From NCBI GenBank assembly GCA_031761405.1, contig JASEVX010000003.1, positions 15,979,167-16,043,166 on the forward strand: 64,000 bases of DNA, in the 5' to 3' direction. This document shows positions 51,601 to 61,389 of this stretch, in pieces (positions within the stretch are counted from its first letter, which is position 1; every line of letters starts with the position of its first letter). The notes beneath the pieces are model-generated. The model was not told the origin of the DNA, made no database searches, and saw nothing but the letters and a program-made list of their open reading frames with translations. The translations under genes and the position numbers were made by a program. This DNA comes from Serripes groenlandicus (Eukaryota; Mollusca; Bivalvia; Cardiida; Cardiidae).

Positions 51601-54328
51601 TAAAACATTCAATTCTGTATAGACACACTGTCCAACCTATTGAAAAATCAAATTCAAATCTGTGAAGACACACTGTCGAACCTATTGAAAAATTCAATTC
51701 AAATCTGTATATAAACACACTGTCGAACCTATTGAAAAATCAAATTCAAATCTGTTTAGACACACTGTCCAACCTATTGAAAAATTCAATTCAAATCTGT
51801 TAAGAAACACTGTCAAACCTATTGAAAAATCAAATTCAAATCTGTATAGACACACTGTCGAAACTATTGAAAAATCAAATTCAAATCTGTATAGACACAC
51901 TGTGGAACCTATTAAAACATTCAATTCTTTATAGACACACTGTCCAACCTATTGAAAAATCAAATTCAAATCTGTGAAGACACACTGTCCAACCTATTGA
52001 AAAATTCAATTCAAATCTGTATAAATACACTGTCGAAACTACATAAGTTGAGCCCTTAATCGGTAAAAACTTCTTTTGACATGAAGTCGAACCTGTATTA
52101 AAATGACATTCAAATCTGTATAGACACTCTGTCGAACCGGTAGAAAAATCAAATTCAAATCTGTATAGACACACTGTCCAACCTATTGAAAAATTCAATT
52201 CAAATCTGTATAGAAACACTGTCAAACCTATCGAAAAATCAAATTCAAATCTGTATAAACACACTGTTGAAACTACATGAGTTGAGCCCTTAATCGGTTA
52301 AAACTTCTTTTGAGATGAAGTCGAACCTGTATTAAAATGACATTCAAATCTGTATAGACACTCTGTCGAACCGGTAGAAAAATCAAATTCAAACCTGTAT
52401 TGACACACTGCCGAACCTGTAGTACAATAAAATTAAAATTTGTATAGACACACTGTCGAACCTATTGAAAAATTCAATTCAAATATGTTTAGACACACTG
52501 TTGAACCTATTAAAAATTCAAATCTGTTTAGACACACTGTGGAACCAATTGAAAAATCAAATTCCGATCTGTATAGACATACTGTTGAACCTTTTGAAAA
52601 ATTCAATTCAATCTGTATAGACACTGTTGAACCTATTGAAAAATCAAATTCAAATCTGTATAAACACACTGTCCAACCTATTAAAAAAATCAAATTCAAA
52701 TATGTATAGACACACTGTCGAACCCATTGAAAAATTCAATACAATCTGTATTGACACACTGGTGAACCTATTGAAAAATCAAATTCAAATCTGTATAGAC
52801 ACACTGTGGAACCTATTAAAACATTCAATTCTTTATAGACACACTGTAGAACCTATTGAAAAATCAAATTCAAATCTGTTTAGACACACTGTCCAACCTA
52901 TTGAAAAATCAAATTCAAATCTGTATAGAAACACTGTCAACCCTATTGAAAAATTCAATTCAATCTGTATTGACACACTGGTGAACCTATTGAAAAATTC
53001 AATTCAAATCTGTATAGAAACACTGTCAACCCTATTGAAAAATCAAATTCAAATCTGTATAAACACACTGTCGAAACTACATGAGTTGAGCCCTTAATCG
53101 GTAAAAACTTCTTTTGACATGAAGTCGAATCTGTATTAAAATGACATTCAAATCTGTATAGACACTCTGTCGAACCGGTAGAAAAATCAAATTCAAACCT
53201 GTATAGACACACTGCCGAACCTGTAGTAAAATGAAATTAAAATCTGTATAGACACACTGTCGAACCTATTGAAAAATTCAATTCAAATATGTTTAGACAC
53301 ACTGTTGAACATATTAAAAAATCAAATCTGTTTAGACACACTGTGGAACCAATTGAAAAATTCAATTCAAATCTGTATAGAAACACTGTCAAACCTATTG
53401 AAAAAACAAAGTCAAATATGTATAGACACGCATTTTAAAATGTCTAGCAAGTATATTGTGTCCTGTTAGATCTATATAGACAGTTTATAACAAATACTGA
53501 AGACTACATAAGTTGAGACCTTAATCGGTAAAGACTTCTTTTGAGATGAAGTTGAACCTGTATTAAAATGACATACAAATCTGTATAGACACTCTGTCGA
53601 ACCGGTAGAAAAATGAAATTCAAACCTGTATAGACAAACTGCCGAACCTGTAGTAAAATGAAATTCAAATCTGTATAGACGCACTGTCAAACCTTTTGAA
53701 AAATCAAATTCAAATCTGTATAGATACACTGCCAAACCTATTAAAAATCCAATTCAAATCTGTATAGACACTCTGTCGAACCGGTAGAAAAATCAAATTC
53801 AAACCTGTATAGACACCTCCCAAACCTGCAGTAAAATGAAATTCAAATCTGTATAGACACACTGTTGAACCTATTGAAAAATTCAATTCAAATCTGTATA
53901 GACACACTGTCGAACCTTTTGAAAAATCTAATTCAAATCTGTATAGATACACTGTCAAACCTATTGAAAAATCAAATTCAAATCTGTATAGACACACTGT
54001 CGAACCTATTGAACAATCAAATTCCGATCTGTATAGACATACTGTTGAACCTTTTGAAAAATCAAATTCAAATCTGTATAGACACGCATTTTAAAATGAC
54101 TAACGAGTAACTAGTGTCCTCTTAGATCTATATAGATAGTTTTCAACAAATATTAAAGACTGAGAGACTACATGAGTTGAGACCTAAATCGGTAAAGACT
54201 TCTTTTTACATGAAGGCAAACCTGTATCATTCAAATCTGTATAGGCACTTTGTCGAACCGGTAGAAAAATCAATTCAAATCTGTATAGACACACTGCCAA
54301 GTGCCAAACCTGTAGTAAAATGAAATTA
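48700..54328 (+). repeat. Satellite array, 45-bp basic unit with higher-order structure
   Basis: The consensus unit joins TGTATAGACACACTGTCGAA, CCTATTGAAAAATCAAATTC and AAATC. Roughly 110-120 units, many with small indels (42-46 bp). A longer interposed block (GAGACTACATGAGTTGAGAC .. CGGTAAAGACTTCTTTTGAC ATGAAGTCGAACC) recurs near 49690, 52030, 52270, 53080, 53500 and 54160. A block around 49946-50225 recurs at 50611-50890, a 665-bp shift. The unit is 15 codons long, so frames stay open on both strands and give repetitive pseudo-proteins (YRHTVEPIEKSNSNL); I do not regard them as genes. Confidence 0.92.
49125..49430 (+). mobile_element. Interspersed element inserted in the satellite
   Basis: CTAGAAATATCACTGAAGGT GATGAATACCCCCAGCTGG at the left; ATATAGCCCCCATTATACTA TGTATCTGGGTGTATAATTA at the right. 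It contains GGGGCCATAACTCATTTAAA. Satellite sequence resumes after it. Confidence 0.7.
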
Positions 54329-56020
54329 AACAAGAGGACCATGATGGTCCTATATTGCTCACCTGATTTAATCAAAATTAAAAGTTTTCATTGTTCTTTG
54401 TCTATACATATATACGGAAAACAAGCAACACCCCCTGGTGGCCATGTTTATCATCCTATCAAAATAATTTGAAGTCTTAGTAGAGGGGCACCCAAAGAAA
54501 ATTCATGGCAAATGGACAAGAATATTTTTAGTGTTTACCGTAACAAGTCTATGTAAAACAAGTGATCCCCAGGTCGGAGCCATGTTTGAGACCAGGGCTA
54601 TAATAATTTGACCAATCTTGGTAGAAGTCCACTAGATGAAGTTAGATTTCAAATATTAAACTTTTAGACAAGATTTTTAAAGTTTTTCCCTATTCGAGTA
54701 TATGTAAAACAAGTAACCCAGGTGGGGCCATTTTTGACCCAAGTGCTATAATTTGAACAATCTTGGTAGGGGTCTACTAGATGATGCTACATACAAAATA
54801 TAAAAGGCCTGGGCCTTCTACTTTTAGACAAGATGATTTTTTATTTTTTTTCCCTTTATGAGTCTATGTAAAACAAGTGACCCCCAGGGACGGTTAATTT
54901 TGACCCAAGGGCTATAATTTGAACAATCTTGGTAGAGGTCCACTATATGATGCTACATACCAAATATTAAAGGCCTGGGCCCTCTACTCTTAGACAAGAA
55001 GATTTTTAAAGGTGTTTCCCTATATGAGTCTATGAACAAGCTCCGCCCCCTGGTAGCCATGTTTTTCAACGGATCGGAAATATTTGAACAATCTTGTCAA
55101 AGGGTGCCCCAAGGAACATTTGTGCAAAATAATTTTCAAATCGGACCAGTACTTTTGGACAAGAAGATTTTTAAAGTTTTAACAATGCACATATAAGGAA
55201 AACAAGCTCCGCCCTCTGGCGGCCATGTTTTTCAACGGATCGGAGATATTTGAACAATCTTGGTAAAGGGTGCCCCAAGGGACATTTGTGCAAAATAATT
55301 TTCAAATCGGGCCCGTACTTTTGGACAAGAAGTTTTTTAAAGTTTTAACAATGCACATATAAGGAAAACAAGCTCCGCCCCTGGTGGCCATGTTTTTCAA
55401 CGGATTGGAAATATTTGAACAATCTTGGTAAAGGGTGCCCCAAGGGACATTTGTGCAAAATAATTTTCAAATCGGGATCGGGCCCGTACTTTTGGACAAG
55501 AAGTTTTTTAAAGTTTTAACAATGCACATATAAGGAAAACAAGCTCCGCCCCTGGTGACCATGTTTTTCAACGGATCGGAAATATTTGAACAATCCTGGT
55601 AGAAGCTACCCCAAGGAACATTTGTGCACATATAAGGAAAACAAGCTTCGCCCCTGGCGGCCATGTTTTTCAACGGATCGGAAATATTTGAACAATCTTG
55701 GTAGAAGCTACCACAAGAAACATTTGTGCAAAATAATTTTCAAATCGGGCCAGTACTTTTGGACAAGAAGATTTTTTAAGTTTGGGTTAATTTCCCCTTT
55801 TTTGTTGCCGTGTCAGCCAAAGTTTTGCATGGAATAGAATTCTTTGAACAAGTTTGAAAGAGATCCACCAAAGGAACATTTCTGTAAAATTATTTTGAAT
55901 TTGGTTAATTGGTTTAGGAGGAGAAGGCGTTTGTAGGAAAATGTGAACGGACGGACGACGACGACGGACGGTGAGCGATCACAAAAGCTCACCTTGGACT
56001 TTGTGCATAGGTGAGCTAAA
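54329..56020 (+). mobile_element. AACAAGAGGG-family element with ~167-bp array, inside the satellite
   Basis: AACAAGAGGACCATGATGGT CC shows a paired change in the terminal hairpin. Right end AGCTCACCTTGGACTTTGTG CATAGGTGAGCTAAA. AAGCTCCGCC recurs near 55036, 55204, 55371, 55541 and 55644 (166-171 bp, last one short). A second internal unit type (AAGTGA(C/T)CCCCAGG, TTTGACCCAAGGGCTATAAT) precedes it. Satellite sequence (CATGTATAGACACTTTGTAA) continues at 56021. Confidence 0.86.
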
Positions 56021-56045
56021 CATGTATAGACACTTTGTAAAGGCA

Positions 56046-57039
56046 TGAACACAGCATATTTAAATGACAACACTTATTTAATGGAGATGAAAAAAATGTT
56101 AACGAAAATAAACGGCCTCTACGACATCCAAATTAGTATAGACAAATTTCAACCAAATCTATTAAGACTTTCGCTGCTTCCAACGTTTGAGCATGTGTAC
56201 CACTATTTAACCGGCGGCTGTGTATATCACACAGGCATGAGGGCTACACAAGGCTGCGCGAGCTTCTTTTCTGGATGGAATTAAGGGTATTGAGATTAAA
56301 TATCAGGTATTAAAATACTGGTGTATTTTTGACATAAAAACGAGATTTCATGCAGGCAATGCAAAAGAAGAGGGTCGATGCCCTGTCTCACTGAGCAGCA
56401 TCAATACAGACAGCCATACATCAACTAGGGTTTGAGCTTCTGAACCACGCACCTTAAAGCCAAGATGTGTACCCATGTGACTTCTTCTACTCACCAGCTA
56501 GGGTCAAAACAGCATTGTACATAGCCCCCTCACCATCATGGGTCAAATCAGCCTTGTATAAAGCCCACTCACCATCATGAATCAAAGCAGCATGAGTATA
56601 AACAATTGCATGAAATGATTTCCCTTTTCTATTGGAGTATCAACACCTACAAAGATATATTTATGATAGCAAATAGATCGTTTTCTTACCTGCATTGGTT
56701 TTTAAAGCTGGGACAGAACAGGCAAGATGTCAGACATCATAAACATTGCTGTGACAAAGTTGTATCTCTGTATAAATACAGAAAATCCCATGGCAGCTGG
56801 CAACTGATCTCTCCTGTGCTTCTCTTTCAAGGACTGTTATAATTTATAATGGGCTCAAAGGATCTTCTTATTGAGTTGATCGCCTTATCATGACTCAACC
56901 AGTCGACGCTTTTGACTTTGAACATTTTTATTCATGGATCGTTCAACACTTCCTGTTGATCAAAGAATATGTGATAAAGAAGTTTTCATATCCATGCAAA
57001 ATTCGTTTGAAGCTATAGTATAGATAACTTCATTTCATC
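56046..57039. other. Intergenic, no recognised gene
   Basis: A 79-codon ATG frame at 56045-56284 (ends CASFFSGWN) and a 78-codon frame at 56606-56842 exist, but neither resembles a known family or has a clear gene context. Confidence 0.35.
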
Positions 57040-57310
57040 TCTTTTCTGATGCTGTCAGAGGGATGTGTTTTTCAACCAATCAATATGACTTGAACAAATT
57101 ATGTAGAATGTCACTGAAGGAACATTTCTATTAAAATCATCTTGAAATCAGGAGCACTTTCATAAGAAAGTGATTTTTAAAGTTTTGTCATTTTGCTCCT
57201 TTTCTGATTCCACCTAGCTGCCATCTCTTTCAACCAATATAGATTTTCACCCAAGGAATTTTTCTACCAAATTATCTAGGAATCAGACAAGCAGTTTAAA
57301 AAGAGAGAAT
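57040..57310 (+). mobile_element. AACAAGAGGG-family body fragment
   Basis: TTTTCTGATGCTGTCAGAGG, TTTTCAACCAATCAATATGA CTTGAACAAATTATGTAGAA and GAAGGAACATTTCTATTAAA. Confidence 0.55.
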
Positions 57311-57389
57311 AGGCTATTATATTCAATGCTGATTTGAATCATGTAGTTGAAATAAATAATCAATTTGTGGCCCACAAAATTTGCCTGTT

Positions 57390-57457
57390 ACAAAAGTAAC
57401 CGCTGGCAGAAGCATTTGGATGCATTTGCAGCAGACTACATTTGAAAAGAACATTGA
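57390..57457 (+). mobile_element. Type B MITE, left part (split)
   Basis: AACCGCTGGCAGAAGCATTT .. TTTGCAGCAGACTACATTTG AAAAGAACATTG. It continues at 58007 with AGAAATTGCTTATGATTCAT GAGC to GTTGGAAAGGGTTAA (58126). Confidence 0.6.
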
Positions 57458-58006
57458 AACAAGAGGGCCATGATGGCCCTGGATCGCTCACCTGATTTTT
57501 TTCCCCACTTTAGCCCCGCCGCCTGGTGGCCATAGTTTTCGACCAATCAACAAGACTTGAAGGAATCTGATAGAGGGTCATCCTAGAAAATTTCTACAAA
57601 ATTATTTAAAAAATCGGCCAAACACTTCTGGAGGAGAAGATTTCTTAAGTTTTCACTTAAGCCATATAAGGCAAAATAGCACCGCCCTGTGGCCGCTGGC
57701 AGCCATGGTTTTTTTATTTATCAAAATGGCTTGAAAGGAATCTGATAGCGAGTCATCCAAGGAACATTACTACAAAATGATTTGAAAATCAAGCAACGAG
57801 TTTGGGAGAAGAAGAATTTTAAAGTTCTTTTTGTTTCGTTGCCATGGAAACCAGAATTCTGCATGGATCCAAAAAATTTGAAGGAATTCTGGTGAGGTCA
57901 TTGAGAGGTTGCTTTCTGTGATTTTTCATCCTCATTGACCCAATGGTTACTGAGGAGAAGAAATTGCCAGACGCCGGACTAAAGAAGATCACAATTGAGC
58001 TAAAAA
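57458..58006 (+). mobile_element. AACAAGAGGG-family element, short, inserted in a MITE
   Basis: AACAAGAGGGCCATGATGGC CC, GGATCGCTCACCTG at the left, GATCACAATTGAGCTAAAAA at the right. 549 bp without a tandem array. Confidence 0.78.
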
Positions 58007-58126
58007 TAAGAAATTGCTTATGATTCATGAGCAAAAATAATATTTTCAATGATAAAGATTTCTATATTTTAACTAATATGTATTCAGTTGTCTGTTTAAG
58101 AATTATTGTATGTTGGAAAGGGTTAA
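58007..58126 (+). mobile_element. Type B MITE, right part of the split copy
   Basis: AGAAATTGCTTATGATTCAT GAGCAAAAATAATATTTTCA then TCAGTTGTCTGTTTAAGAAT TATTG and GGAAAGGGTTAA. Confidence 0.6.
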
Positions 58127-58147
58127 GGGGCATCTCCCATACAGTAG

Positions 58148-58270
58148 TTAACCCTATCCCACCTGCAGTTTGACGCCTGTGCAGCAGTGAACATTTGAAA
58201 ACATTGTGACAAAAGGAGAATTGGCTTATCATAGGAATTACTCCTTTTTGCAATGATCTTTTTAAGTAGG
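58148..58270 (+). mobile_element. Type B MITE, left half
   Basis: TTAACCCTATCCCACCTGCA G, GACGCCTGTGCAGCAGTGAA, hairpin AGGAGAATTGGCTTATCATA GGAATTACTCC; then truncated. Confidence 0.6.
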
Positions 58271-58854
58271 AGTCCAGCTAAGAATCATGCAAAGGTTGAA
58301 TTGTTATCTAATGACGTGGCTTAATTGATTCAATACATGCTTGTTACTATAAAAACAAGCCCTTGTTCAAACATATCAAAAAAATAATTCATGGAATAAT
58401 TTTGTGAAAAGGAACTTTTATAATCAATGATCTGCATATATATGTTAATCAAATAAAATAGTTACTTTTATTCTGTTTTCAATCACAACCAGAGTTCAAC
58501 TGCTGCCATAGAAACAAAACTCTTATAAATGAAGTTATATAGATGTTTTTATACATTTTCGTAGAATCTCTTACCACGTACACAGCCTTTATTGGATTGT
58601 CTCCTGAAACGTACAATTATTGATTAAATTGTTCAACTCAATCAACAGTCAATTAAAGCTGCGAGATTTAGAACCACATACTTTTCCCGAGTTGTCTTTC
58701 ATGAATTGTCTTTTCTTATTGCTACCAAGTATGGAAAGTTGTGTCGGGACATATAAAAACATGTCTCTAGTTGTGTAAAGTTTACAGTAAATTTTTGCAA
58801 TTGTAAAGGAAACTGTACTAGTGTAGATTGCTTCATGATGACTTGAATTCCACA

Positions 58855-58929
58855 ATGATCGAGTGTTCAAATTGTGAAGAATGGTTTCATTTCAGTTGTT
58901 TAAATGTAACCTATTGGGGTGGTTACTAA
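58855..58929 (+). pseudogene. PHD-finger-like fragment (retroelement relic?)
   Basis: The frame MIECSNCEEWFHFSCLNVT has the second half of a PHD zinc finger (C-x2-C, then WFH and C). An upstream Cys-rich stretch in a shifted frame (58789-58825, FCNCKGNCTSVDC) could be the first half. A frameshift and an early stop make it non-functional. Such zinc fingers occur in molluscan transposable elements; host gene origin is also possible. Confidence 0.4.
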
Positions 58930-60299
58930 AGTAAAATGGAATTCCTCGGTTGGTTAAAATAGTTTATTCCAGATGTACGAAGAGTGCATTACATCTGTAA
59001 AAAGAACTAAATAAACTTACTAATTACATGTAATGAAAATACCTTTTATATAAATAATAATAAGACTGGTTATGTCTAACTTATTTATGACAATCAGTTG
59101 GTTCGAACTTACGACTTCACTAAGACAAACCAACAGATGGTCATAAGAGTATTAAGACAGTATACAAATGAAACAAGTTACTTCTATACAATTACATTAA
59201 CTATACTGACACAGTAATAAGGTTTTAACATCGATGTAGAGTTGAAAGTGGAAAAACAAAGGCTAACTTACCAATTTATTAAACTGAATGTATTCTTTCA
59301 TACCAATACTCTACTCTTGTCTTCATGCCAAAGTGCTGTGGTGCTGTAAGTAGGACATGCCATAGTTAAGTAATGTGAAATGAACATTTGAACATGCAAC
59401 ATTAAGTATTAAACGAAAATAACCTACAAATGAAATGCTGCCATTCTGAAGTTTAGTTCACGAAAACCCATTTCCATTTCCAAACAATTCATTTATAAAA
59501 GAGTCACAAATACATTCCAGCCAATTACAACTTGTCTAAATGCATATAAAAATCTTACCAGTATTCAAACTACTCAAAGTTCTGAATCAATATTTGTTTT
59601 GAAGAACAATTTAAAGATGTCTGACTCTTACAAAGAATGATGACATTTGAAATTTGTTCAAGCCTTCAAGGACAACCAATGACCCCAATGACTAATAATT
59701 AACAAAAACGACATGAAATGTCAGACAATGAAAATATGACCTGTTACATAAACATTTCTGTAGAATTAAAAAATAAATAAACCAGTTCAAATGACAAATT
59801 TTTAATCAATTAAAATAACATAACAAAACAACTTAGTATTAATCAATAAAATAAAGAAATAAACATTTATAATAAATTGTTAACAGATCTACTATAGCTT
59901 CGTTTGTATACCAAACCAATAAAACACCCTGTTGCTTTAATCAACAAACTGTTTACAATAATCGTCAATATTTGAAGACCTTCTACATTAATTAATCCCT
60001 CATTAAAAACATGTGGATCGAGATAATACGTTATATTTTAAATACATGGTATGAGCCATCGCTCTTAGTGACATGTATGTAGCAGGAGAAACAGCCATAA
60101 ATATTTCAATAATGTCAGAAAACGGAAAGACTAAAACTGTTATATAGAAACAAAAAACTTATCAAAAATTATTTCATTTACACATTTATATATTATATAA
60201 ATAAACATAAAACCAATGTGTCTATGCTTTCTATTGAGCTAACGTGTGATATTTGAGTCACAGAGAATCAAGATTTAATAGAAAATAATTTTTGATAAA
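58930..60299. other. Intergenic, nothing recognised
   Basis: AT-rich, with no MITE copies and no exon signals that I could support. Confidence 0.5.
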
Positions 60300-60490
60300 C
60301 TTTAAATGTGATGTAAAGTAGACCCCAAGAGTGTTCACAAGGTTTATCTAACATTTGGCATAGTGTCCTAGTGTTTGACCCCCACATTACTCATTTAAAC
60401 ATTTGAGTTAGCCCCTTAGGTTTGATGAAGAGGAATGTTCTTGTGAAAACTGAATAAAAATTGAATGAAAAGTCACTTTTACTTATAGAA
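60300..60490 (+). repeat. Fragment of the GACCTAGTGACC repeat
   Basis: AAGAGTGTTCACAAGGTTTA, CTAGTGTTTGACCCCCACAT and GATGAAGAGGAATGTTCTTG TG match units at 22960-23600. Confidence 0.55.
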
Positions 60491-61306
60491 ACATTGACCT
60501 TGACCTGTGGTTACTATCTGCTGGGACTACCAATACTATCTGTGAAATGAGATTAAAATGTGTCAAGCTGAACAGACGTTTAAAGTCAAACAAATTAAAC
60601 GTATGCTGATTTCATTACGTTTAATTTTAAAACACTTTTGAACTTGTATGCTTCTTTTCTGATTACCCAAAGTCCCAACCACCGAATCATGTCCGAATAC
60701 GGATACACCGAATACTATACACTATTAATGAAATAAATACAATCGTTTTTCGTAAATTAAACAAATAAATAATGTAACTAGATGTTCTCAATCAATACAA
60801 AAATAATCAAGCAAACATCTTACGGTGATCAAAAGCGTTTACAATCCATCAAAATGCTTGGTACACACACATAAGTTGTCTCGGCTCTGCAGTGTTATTA
60901 GAAGATGCGAGGGACAACTTCCTCTAATAATTGCACTTCTATTCTTGTTTAACCAGCATTGTCACGAGCTCGAATAAGTCACTCAATACAATCCAGCATC
61001 ACTGTCGATTTAATTTGAATGCAACAGTTTACAATTCAGCAAAGTATATATTAAATATACGTAATTAAATATACGTGTCTTTCACTATAAAAGTCCAGCA
61101 TTCTCGCATCACTCTCCGGTTTAATTTGCGTTAACGGTTTACGGCAAGAGAACATATATTTTTACTATACAGTTAGGAACTACGAAAATAATATCTGCCG
61201 TTTTACGGCAGGAAGTGAAAACAAGCTTATCGAATTGTTTTTAGCCGGCTTAGCGAACTGGATCTAGCTTCAACGAAAACCGAAAGTAGAATCTCAACAA
61301 CAAGAA
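60491..61306 (+). promoter_or_regulatory. Upstream / 5' UTR region of NTAQ1
   Basis: Two similar segments (CAATCCAGCATCACTGTCGA TTTAATTTG at about 60989; AGTCCAGCATTCTCGCATCA CTCTCCGGTTTAATTTG at about 61089) and two TTTACGGCA motifs (61139, 61202) precede the start codon. No TATA box near the ATG. The promoter role is inferred from position. Confidence 0.35.
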
Positions 61307-61389
61307 ATGCTTACTGACAAAGACGTTACGTCTAACACCCGTATTCTGTTTTCTCGAGTTGCTGATTGTATTTATACATCTTGTTATTG
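61307..61389 (+). CDS. NTAQ1: NTAQ1 exon 1
   Basis: ATG at 61307 (context CAAGAAATGC), donor TATTG|GTAAGC. It encodes MLTDKDVTSNTRILFSRVAD then CIYTSCY and TG of Cys28. The start is supported because residue numbering to the catalytic Cys equals that of the human protein. Confidence 0.92.

Noticed and set aside
48700..54328. CRISPR array
   Set aside because: Units are contiguous 45-bp repeats without unique spacers, and the DNA is eukaryotic.
48830..54375. Many frames of 60-156 codons on both strands (e.g. 52627-53097)
   Set aside because: They are translations of the 45-bp satellite unit in different frames; the repeat explains their openness.
56045..56284. 79-codon ATG frame as a new gene
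   Set aside because: No family similarity, no neighbouring exons and no promoter signal that I can see; kept only as an unexplained frame.
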